From: Treponema sp.
GTDB taxonomy: Bacteria; Spirochaetota; Spirochaetia; Treponematales; Treponemataceae
Assembly (NCBI GenBank): GCA_017449285.1
Contig: JAFSJX010000055.1
Coordinates: 1 to 37,865, forward strand
DNA length: 37,865 nt
Reading direction: 5' to 3'
Shown here: one piece after another, positions 15,082 through 20,911 of the stretch
Layout: each line of letters begins with the position of its first letter
Numbering within the stretch: the first letter of the stretch is position 1
Position numbers and translations under genes: made by a program
The notes under the pieces: generated by a model
Databases searched by the model: none
What the model saw: only the letters and a program-made list of their open reading frames with translations
Told to the model about the DNA's origin: nothing

Positions 15082-16221
15082 CTACACAAGTTTTTCGAGC
15101 ATTTCGGTGATAGCCTGACTTCGGATACCGAACCGCTGGAAACTCTGCAACGTCTCTATTGCCTTGCTCTTCTGGTTCATCTTTACGTAGCAGTCGGCAA
15201 GGTCAATGTACAGGCGGTAGTTTTTCGGGTCGTCACGGATGAGCGCAGAAAGTCGGTCCACAGCCTCGTCATATTTGCCTTCGCCCTTACAGATGAGTGC
15301 AAGACCTAATGCCGCATAAATGTCAAAGTCAATGTCCATCGCCTTGTTGTAGTATTCGGCGGCAGTCTTGTAGTCTCCGGTATTGCGGTATGCGTCTCCT
15401 GCACGGGTCAGAATTACCTTGTTTTTGGGGTCAATCTCCAGAATACGGTTCCAGTATTCCACGGAACGGTACTGCTGGTTCATGCCACGGTAACAGTCTG
15501 CAAGTCCGAACAGCGCATAAAAATTGTTGGAGTCCATTGAAAGCGCGCGCTCAAAATAATGCACGCCTTTGTCGAACGTCTTGAGTTTTCGGTGGCAGTT
15601 GCCGATTGAAGTCAGCACACGGATGTCCACCGCCTTTGAGTTCATGTCCAGCATTTTTGTCCAGTAGTAAAGGGCATCTTTGTATTCCTTGAAGTCGTAG
15701 TGCAGGTGTCCTAATCCAATCAACGCGTAGGCATTGTTTTCTTCCATGTCGAGAACTTTGAGATATAGAAGTTTTGATTTTTTGAAATCGCGGATTTTTC
15801 GGTATGCGTCTGCAACGCGGGTCAGCACTGTGATGTTCCTGTCGTCATGGACAAGATACTGCTCCCAGATTTCGATTGCCTTGCTGTACTGATTCAAGGC
15901 TTTGTGGCAGTCGGCCAGTCCGAAAAGGGCGTAATTATTGCCAGGATGGAAAGAAAGACAGCGGTTGTAGTATTCGATTGCCTCGCGGAAATGATTTTGC
16001 TTTCGCTCGCTGTCGCCTAAGCCGACAAGGGCATAGTTATTGTTGTCTTCCAGCGCGAGAATTTTTTTAAAGGCATCCTTTGCTTCCAGAATGCGGTTTT
16101 CTTTCAGATACTGGTAGCCTTGCTTGGAAAGTTCGGAAATTTCATTTGACTGCTTTTCGCTACCGTCAACCATCAGTTCTGGTTGAGGAAAGAAGTCTTC
16201 GTTTAATAATGCATCGCTCAT
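15082..16221 (-). CDS. TPR-repeat protein
   Basis: A 379-aa protein made almost entirely of tandem tetratricopeptide repeats (from ~residue 30 to the end, about ten units), with recurrent YALVGLGDSERKQ, YALFGLADCHKAL and ALFGLADCYRGM units every ~34-37 residues. No signal peptide or membrane helix, so a cytoplasmic scaffold is likely. GAGGT precedes the ATG. It lies 22 bases after a smaller TPR-like gene and two bases before rlmN, giving a three-gene run. A specific partner cannot be inferred. Confidence 0.9.
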   Translation of the reverse strand: MSDALLNEDFFPQPELMVDGSEKQSNEISELSKQGYQYLKENRILEAKDAFKKILALEDNNNYALVGLGDSERKQNHFREAIEYYNRCLSFHPGNNYALFGLADCHKALNQYSKAIEIWEQYLVHDDRNITVLTRVADAYRKIRDFKKSKLLYLKVLDMEENNAYALIGLGHLHYDFKEYKDALYYWTKMLDMNSKAVDIRVLTSIGNCHRKLKTFDKGVHYFERALSMDSNNFYALFGLADCYRGMNQQYRSVEYWNRILEIDPKNKVILTRAGDAYRNTGDYKTAAEYYNKAMDIDFDIYAALGLALICKGEGKYDEAVDRLSALIRDDPKNYRLYIDLADCYVKMNQKSKAIETLQSFQRFGIRSQAITEMLEKLV

Positions 16222-16243
16222 TTTTTACCTCGCTTGTGCCAGT

Positions 16244-16585
16244 TCAGTCGGTAAGCATAACGGACACGATCTTTGAAAGCTTCTCAAATATCGGCTCTGT
16301 CTTGCGGGCATTATTAGCCAGAAGATAGAACTTTAATGCGGTAAGGCTTTCATTTTTTTTGCTGTAGACATCGCCGACACGTGTCAATCCGTCTGAATAC
16401 CCCGTCGTGACAAAAATACGGCATGCCTCTTCAATTTTTCCTTCGTTGAAAAGCATATTGCCTTTTCTGTTCAGGACGGCCTTCTGCTCCGAGCTTAATG
16501 CCCCGATTGGTTTGTCGGTTACCTTTATGAATCCGTTTGGAATTTCGTGGCTTTGCACAACCTTTTTGAATTCATTAGTATCCAC
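16244..16585 (-). CDS. small TPR-like protein
   Basis: A 113-aa protein starting with GTG (AAGGT seven bases before). The C-terminal two-thirds reads like two degenerate TPR helices pairs (NRKGNMLFNEGKIEEACRIF; GDVYSKKNESLTALKFYLLA). The N-terminal FKKVVQSHEIPNGFIKVTDK is not recognised. No signal peptide. It is first in the run with the larger TPR protein and rlmN. It may form a complex with the larger protein, but this rests only on adjacency and repeat similarity. Confidence 0.75.
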   Translation of the reverse strand: MDTNEFKKVVQSHEIPNGFIKVTDKPIGALSSEQKAVLNRKGNMLFNEGKIEEACRIFVTTGYSDGLTRVGDVYSKKNESLTALKFYLLANNARKTEPIFEKLSKIVSVMLTD

Positions 16586-16608
16586 ACTTTTTACCTTAAT
16601 ATTATTTA

Positions 16609-16646
16609 ATTATACTTTATGGTATCATAGATTTTAAAATTGTCAA
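16609..16646 (-). promoter_or_regulatory. promoter region of the TPR-rlmN run
   Basis: Minus strand: TTGACA (16641-16646) and TATAAT (16609-16614), but these are 26 bases apart. Each probably pairs with a weaker partner (TACCAT 16 bases after TTGACA, or TTAAAA 17 before TATAAT), so one of two overlapping promoters is likely. Confidence 0.45.
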
Positions 16647-16658
16647 GGGGAATATCAC

Positions 16659-16825
16659 GGAAATCAACTTTTAAATTTCGACACAGACGAACACAGATAA
16701 ACGGTGATTTAGACCTTGCGTGATACGAAATTATTACAAAATCCTACCAAAATCATAAAAAAGGAACATTATCTGTGTCCTATCTGTGTACATCTGGTAT
16801 TTATCTGTGTCAAAAACTGATTTCC
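16659..16825. repeat. 167-bp MITE-like element with CTGTGT repeats
   Basis: Gene-free element with imperfect terminal inverted repeats: the left end GGAAATCAACTTTT (16659-16672) and, shortly after, GACACAGA; the right end is the inverse, with TCTGTGTCAAAAACTGATTTCC ending at 16825. Inside the left arm are two ACACAG words and in the right arm three CTGTGT words, so the arms can pair. No ORF. It resembles dispersed CTGTGT-type intergenic repeats that I recall from other bacteria; mobility is inferred from the terminal repeats only. Confidence 0.6.
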
Positions 16826-16827
16826 AT

Positions 16828-16845
16828 GGGGGGGGCAACTTGCCC
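16828..16845. repeat. G8 tract and adjoining hairpin
   Basis: Eight G (16828-16835) directly after the repeat element, running into GGGCA/TGCCC (16833-16845, loop ACT). It lies about 85 bases upstream of the LRR gene -10 box. The rest of the gap up to the promoter shows only T-rich sequence. Confidence 0.5.
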
Positions 16846-16919
16846 AGAAAAAATGTCGCTTTTGAGGTGTTTTGCCCTTTTTATGGTGTTTTTTTCTAGC
16901 GTTATCACATAAGATAAGA

Positions 16920-16925
16920 TATAAT
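16920..16925 (+). promoter_or_regulatory. -10 box of the LRR gene
   Basis: TATAAT with a poor -35 (TAGCGT at 17-base spacing). The predicted leader is ~44 nt and carries AAGGAGG five bases before the ATG. Confidence 0.5.
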
Positions 16926-16975
16926 AAAGTGAAGAAAAAGAACGGTGTCTGCCTTGGAAGAAAAAGGAGGGTGCT

Positions 16976-17569
16976 ATGAGAAAGTATTCACGATTAGCCA
17001 TTGTGTTTTCCCACGACAGTCCTGATGAGGTTGAGTCCGGGACGACCATTCAGCTGACCAACGGTACGAATATGGTGGAAGTCTCAGATTTTGAGACTGC
17101 GCTTGGTTTGCTTCCTCCTGGCAGCGAAGTGCAGGTGATTGCAAGGGGAACGGTAGGAAATAAGACCGTCCACCGCATAAGCCGTATAATCCGCGAGAGC
17201 GGCGTGCTTGTTTCTCTTGACCTTTCGGAAGTGACCGAGTGTTCCCGTGTGTTTGACAGTCCGTTTGAGGGAAATGAAAAACTGACGGGCATTAGTTTCC
17301 CGAATAATCTTGTCGCTATAAATTCCCGTGCATTTGCTGGATGCACATCGCTTTTTTCGGTTCATATTCCTGCGACTTGCGTAAAAATCGGGCAAAGCGC
17401 GTTCCTTGGTTGCGGAAAGTTGCATCGGATGATTTTTGCCGACAGCGCAAACTGGTTCGCTGGTGAGACGGCGGCAGACGACTTGCACAACGAATTTGAG
17501 AATCCTGCGAAATTCTCTGCCGATGATGCGCCGTATGCAAAAATTGAACTGAACAAACGCTCTGTCTGA
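16976..17569 (+). CDS. LRR_5 (BspA/TpLRR-type) leucine-rich repeat protein
   Basis: A 197-aa protein whose middle part (~75-160) carries BspA/TpLRR-type repeats: LVSLDLSEVTECSRV, LTGISFPNNLVAINSRAFAG and LFSVHIPATCVKIGQSAFLG, with the typical ~23-residue period and the F.GC signature. No signal peptide is visible, so unlike surface BspA proteins it is probably cytoplasmic. The first 70 residues (ALGLLPPGSEVQVIARG) are not recognised. AAGGAGG gives a strong ribosome binding site. Convergent with the methyltransferase, with four bases between the stops. A protein-binding role is likely from the fold; the partner is unknown. Confidence 0.85.
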   Translation: MRKYSRLAIVFSHDSPDEVESGTTIQLTNGTNMVEVSDFETALGLLPPGSEVQVIARGTVGNKTVHRISRIIRESGVLVSLDLSEVTECSRVFDSPFEGNEKLTGISFPNNLVAINSRAFAGCTSLFSVHIPATCVKIGQSAFLGCGKLHRMIFADSANWFAGETAADDLHNEFENPAKFSADDAPYAKIELNKRSV

Positions 17570-17573
17570 GAAT

Positions 17574-18704
17574 TTATTCTGCGGAACTGATGGTTAGTTT
17601 CCAGCAGCGGCGGTTTTTTGTTCCCTTGTAATCTTCGGGAAGCGACTGCGCGGTGATGTCCATTACGGTGACGTTTGCGCCGGATTGAGTCTTTTCTGGA
17701 ATGAGCAAAGAATCAAATCTGAGCCGTCTGCTGTTTGTGGAAAAATAAAGCGTGCCATTTGGTTTTAGGAGTGTCAGGCAGTCAGAGACAAGACTTGGCC
17801 AGTCGCGGTTTATGTCGAGCGTGGTTGTCGTTGACTTTGAATTTGAGAACGTGGGCGGGTCAAGGATGATGATGTCGTAGCGGTTTACGGGTGCGGGATT
17901 TGACACGGGCTTTTCGGCACATTTTTTTTGCAGGAATGAAATTACGTCGCTTCTGGTAAAGACATATTTTTTTGCGTCGGAAAATCCGTTCAGGCGCATG
18001 TTTTCTTCCGCCCAGCGCAGATACGTGTTGCTTAAATCAACTGATTCGATATGGGAGGCCTTTCCTTCCGCCGCATATACCGAAAACGAGCCAGTGTAGC
18101 AGAACAGGTTCAGAACGCTTTTTCCTGCTGCAGTTTCGCGCACAATTGACCGAAGCGGGCGATGGTCAAAAAAAAGTCCCGTGTCAAGATAATCACTTAG
18201 GTTCACTTTAAAAAGTTGTCCACATTCGGCGGCAATGCCTTCCAGCGTGCGCCCGCTCTCGATTTTTTCATACTGACTTTCGCCTTTCTGCCGTCTGCGC
18301 GTCTTTACGAAGATATGACTTTCTTCTATAAATAAAACCTCTTTTGCCGCGTGAGTCATTGCATTAAGCCATTCTTTTTCGTCTTCTTCGGTGGTCTCAT
18401 ACGGTCGCTCGTACATAAAAAGATGCAGATAGCGGCGGCGTGAAATCTCGGCGGAAACGGTCGGGTCATTTGCGGAAACGCGCTGTTCTTCCTCGCGCAG
18501 AAATTGAGATGCTTCCATTTTGTCGGAAATCCCATCGGGCAAAAATTCATACATATCCGCTGCAAGGGGAATTTCCGGGATGTCGCGGTCATACAGGCGG
18601 TAGCAGTATACGCGGTTCTTCCTTGCCCATTTTCTGAGCGAACGGTATTTTTTTGCAAGGCGGTTGGCGAACAGTTGTGCCTGATAGGTGATTTTATTTT
18701 CCAT
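17574..18704 (-). CDS. RlmK-like class I SAM-dependent rRNA methyltransferase
   Basis: A 376-aa methyltransferase matching the C-terminal (RlmK) half of E. coli RlmKL, which makes m7G2069 in 23S rRNA. The N-terminal part (KYRSLRKWARKNRVYCYRLYDRDIPE) and LFKVNLSDYLDTGLFFDHR are typical of the RlmK/RlmI branch. The SAM-binding motif I is LNLFCYTGSFSVYAA and the catalytic-loop motif is DPPTFSNSK. Here it stands alone without the RlmL THUMP half. TAAAAT ends exactly six bases before the ATG and there is no Shine-Dalgarno, so a leaderless mRNA is likely. RlmI-type m5C activity is a possible alternative. Confidence 0.88.
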   Translation of the reverse strand: MENKITYQAQLFANRLAKKYRSLRKWARKNRVYCYRLYDRDIPEIPLAADMYEFLPDGISDKMEASQFLREEEQRVSANDPTVSAEISRRRYLHLFMYERPYETTEEDEKEWLNAMTHAAKEVLFIEESHIFVKTRRRQKGESQYEKIESGRTLEGIAAECGQLFKVNLSDYLDTGLFFDHRPLRSIVRETAAGKSVLNLFCYTGSFSVYAAEGKASHIESVDLSNTYLRWAEENMRLNGFSDAKKYVFTRSDVISFLQKKCAEKPVSNPAPVNRYDIIILDPPTFSNSKSTTTTLDINRDWPSLVSDCLTLLKPNGTLYFSTNSRRLRFDSLLIPEKTQSGANVTVMDITAQSLPEDYKGTKNRRCWKLTISSAE

Positions 18705-18710
18705 CAGGGG

Positions 18711-18716
18711 ATTTTA
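18711..18716 (-). promoter_or_regulatory. -10 box of the RlmK-like gene, 6 nt from ATG
   Basis: TAAAAT on the minus strand, then CCCCTG and the ATG at 18704. Same spacing as argC, murC, the DUF4230 gene and yicC. Confidence 0.5.
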
Positions 18717-18739
18717 GCATTTTTTTTTGGAAAATAAAA

Positions 18740-18793
18740 GTGCGCGAGAAAAAAGAAAGCCTTTTTATAAAAAAGGTGTCTTTTGTCTCGCAC
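18740..18793. repeat. 54-nt long hairpin in a divergent promoter region
   Basis: Almost complete palindrome: GTGCG-c-GAGA (18740-18749) pairs with TCTCGCAC (18786-18793). The middle AAAAGA pairs with TCTTTT, and the tip CCTTTTT/AAAAAGG closes on a 3-nt ATA loop. It sits between the divergent RlmK-like gene and the NifU-like operon, upstream of both start points, so it would act as DNA (operator, cruciform) or as a terminator for stray transcripts. Confidence 0.6.
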
Positions 18794-18800
18794 ATCTTTA

Positions 18801-18829
18801 TTGCAACATCTTCAAAAACACTTTATACT
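18801..18829 (+). promoter_or_regulatory. strong promoter of the NifU-like/GGGtGRT operon
   Basis: TTGCAA (18801-18806), 17-base spacer, TATACT (18824-18829). The leader (~18836-18889) contains TCTCT/AGAGA (18845-18860) and AGGAGA six bases before the ATG. Confidence 0.75.
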
Positions 18830-18889
18830 ATTTTATTGAAACAGTCTCTCGCGGTAGAGATTATCTTGAACTCATTTTAGGAGATTCTT

Positions 18890-19591
18890 ATGACGTACAC
18901 TGCAGAAGTGGAACATATGTGTCCTTTGGCTAAAGGCGCATATCATGGTCCTGCTCCCATCCCGGAAGAGGGCAAGTGGGTGCCGGTAAAAGACATGAAG
19001 GATATTTCGGGTTTTACCCACGGTATCGGCTGGTGCGCACCACAGCAGGGCGCATGCAAACTGTCTTTGAATGTAAAGGACGGTATTATTGAAGAAGCAT
19101 TGGTAGAGACAATCGGCTGCTCTGGCATGACGCACTCAGCGGCTATGGCTTCTGAAATCCTGATTGGAAAGACTTTGATTGAGGCTCTCAACACTGACTT
19201 GGTGTGCGATGCAATCAATACTGCCATGCGCGAACTGTTCCTCCAGATTGTCTACGGACGCACTCAGTCTGCATATTCAAAGGACGGTCTGAAAGTTGGC
19301 GCGTCTCTGGAAGACTTGGGCAAGAACCTGAGGAGCCAGGTGGGCACGATGTTCGCAACCCGCAAGACTGGTCCGCGCTATCTGGAAATGACTGAAGGCT
19401 ACGTGGAGACCTGCGCTGTTGACAAGGACAACCAGATTATCGGCTACAACTGCATCAACTTCGGTAAGCTCATGGACGCGCTCAAGGCGGGAACTGACCC
19501 CAAGGAAGCGATTGAAAAGGCGCGCACGCACTATGGACGCGTAACTGCAGATCAGGGCATGGTCAAACTGATTGACCCGCGAAAAGAATAG
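18890..19591 (+). CDS. NifU/IscU-like iron-sulfur cluster scaffold protein, GGGtGRT-associated
   Basis: A 233-aa protein related to the NifU N-terminal scaffold fold that receives iron and sulfur to build clusters. The typical core is visible: cysteines C49 and C56 (GWCAPQQGAC), the strand LSLNVKDGIIEEALVETIGC with C77, and SGMTHSAAMASEILIGKTL. Additional cysteines at 11 and 106. It is longer than standard IscU (~130 aa), with an unrecognised N-terminus and a C-terminal extension (FATRKTGPRYLEMTEGY). The AGGAGA site and promoter are strong. It is followed 10 bases later by the GGGtGRT gene, its usual partner as I recall. AAG, GAC and TTC codons dominate, as in highly expressed genes. Confidence 0.85.
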   Translation: MTYTAEVEHMCPLAKGAYHGPAPIPEEGKWVPVKDMKDISGFTHGIGWCAPQQGACKLSLNVKDGIIEEALVETIGCSGMTHSAAMASEILIGKTLIEALNTDLVCDAINTAMRELFLQIVYGRTQSAYSKDGLKVGASLEDLGKNLRSQVGTMFATRKTGPRYLEMTEGYVETCAVDKDNQIIGYNCINFGKLMDALKAGTDPKEAIEKARTHYGRVTADQGMVKLIDPRKE

Positions 19592-19601
19592 GAGGAAGCA
19601 A

Positions 19602-20645
19602 ATGGCGACATTATTTGAAGATTACGAAGGCCGCATTCCTCAGGTGAATAAGGCTCTTAAAGAATATGGTTTTTCAGAGGGCGAGAAGGGCTTGAACGAA
19701 GCGCGCGACCTCTGCAAGTCAAAGGGATTCGACCCCTACGAAATCTGCCAGTCAACCCAGCAGATTTGTTTTGAGGACGCAAAGTGGGCTTATGTGCTTG
19801 GCTCTGCAATCGCAATCAAGGAAGCGGAAAAGACCGGCAAGAAAACTGGTTCTGACGCAGCCGCAAACATCGGAAAAGGCTTGCAGGCATTCTGTCTGCC
19901 GGGTTCTGTTGCGGACGACCGCAAGGTTGGTATTGGTCACGGAAACTTGGGCGCACGCCTTTTGAGCGAGGAGACACAGTGCTTCGCATTCCTTGCAGGC
20001 CACGAGTCATTCGCGGCTGCTGAAGGTGCAATCAAGATTGCTGCCAACGCAAACAAGGTTCGCAAGAACAAGTTGCGCGTCATTCTGAACGGACTGGGAA
20101 AAGATGCCGCGCAGATTATCAGCCGCATCAACGGCTTTACCTACGTGCAGACCCAGTTTGACTACTTCAATGGCGAAGGCACGGACAAGGCTCTGAAGGT
20201 TGTAAAGGAAGTGCCCTACGGCTCAAATCCCGACCGCCTTATCGTCAAGTGCTACGGTGCGGACGATGTGCGTGAGGGCGTGGCAATCATGTGGCACGAG
20301 GACGTTGACGTTTCCATTACGGGTAACTCAACCAACCCGACTCGCTTCCAGCATCCGGTTGCGGGTACATACAAGAAAGAGCGCCTCTTGGCGGGCAAGA
20401 ATTATTTCTCCGTGGCTTCTGGCGGCGGAACCGGACGCACCCTGCATCCCGACAACATGGCGGCAGGCCCTGCTTCCTACGGCTTTACCGACACGCTCGG
20501 GCGCATGCACTCTGACGCTCAGTTCGCAGGTTCTTCATCAGTTCCCGCGCACGTTGAGATGATGGGCTTTATGGGCATGGGCAACAACCCGATGGTCGGA
20601 TGTACCGTTGCCTGTGCGGTCGCCGTTGCCGAAGGCTTGAAATAA
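19602..20645 (+). CDS. GGGtGRT family protein, function unknown
   Basis: A 347-aa member of the family named for its invariant GGGtGRT motif, here SGGGTGRT at residues 273-280, followed by HPDNMAAGPASYGFTDTLGRM. Family function has not been established to my knowledge. The protein is soluble (no signal peptide or membrane segments) and contains several cysteines (QICFEDAKW, AFCLPG, ETQCFAF, VKCYGA, GCTVACAV). Glycine-rich conserved stretches suggest ligand or nucleotide binding, but this is inference. ATG 19602 is chosen because GGAGGA lies at ideal distance; the longer frame from 19572 overlaps the upstream gene. Operonic with the NifU-like scaffold and closed by a strong terminator, so a role linked to iron-sulfur chemistry is plausible. 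Confidence 0.93.
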   Translation: MATLFEDYEGRIPQVNKALKEYGFSEGEKGLNEARDLCKSKGFDPYEICQSTQQICFEDAKWAYVLGSAIAIKEAEKTGKKTGSDAAANIGKGLQAFCLPGSVADDRKVGIGHGNLGARLLSEETQCFAFLAGHESFAAAEGAIKIAANANKVRKNKLRVILNGLGKDAAQIISRINGFTYVQTQFDYFNGEGTDKALKVVKEVPYGSNPDRLIVKCYGADDVREGVAIMWHEDVDVSITGNSTNPTRFQHPVAGTYKKERLLAGKNYFSVASGGGTGRTLHPDNMAAGPASYGFTDTLGRMHSDAQFAGSSSVPAHVEMMGFMGMGNNPMVGCTVACAVAVAEGLK

Positions 20646-20677
20646 GGCGCGGAAAATAAAACGTCCGCAGCACTGAA

Positions 20678-20728
20678 GAACGCAGAGGTTTCGCTATGGA
20701 AAAATCTCTGTGTTCTCCGTGACCTCTG
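20678..20728. repeat. hairpin-forming intergenic repeat (CTCTGTGTTCTCCGTG type)
   Basis: A 14-bp stem with two G-U pairs (20678-20691 with 20702-20715) and an alternative stem CAGAGGT/ACCTCTG (20683-20689 with 20722-20728). The CTCTGTGTTCTCCGTGACC word is of a type I recall as dispersed in unrelated bacteria and shares CTGTGTTC-like words with the 16659-16825 element. Confidence 0.5.
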
Positions 20729-20742
20729 GGAGAAGATTTTAC

Positions 20743-20782
20743 ACTCCAGTCTTTTGCGTTTGCAGGGGACTGGAGTTTTTTT
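20743..20782 (+). terminator. intrinsic terminator of the GGGtGRT operon
   Basis: Perfect 9-bp stem ACTCCAGTC/GACTGGAGT, 16-nt loop, then seven T (20776-20782). This is the strongest rho-independent terminator in the window. Confidence 0.9.
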
Positions 20783-20911
20783 GTAGGACGATTTGAGTCA
20801 CCTAAAACGGGGAATCGTAAAAGACTTTTCTCTTTAAAAAACATCTGAAAAACGTAAAATATTTTGTGGTAAGAAAACAAAAAGTATGGTATGCTAGTAA
20901 GTAAGACAGAT

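Noticed and set aside
16659..16825. CRISPR array
   Set aside because: The CTGTGT words are short, unevenly spaced and inverted; no constant repeat-spacer pattern and no cas genes.
18836..18889. Riboswitch in the leader of the NifU-like operon
   Set aside because: The leader is only ~54 nt with one 5-bp stem, too short for known aptamers.
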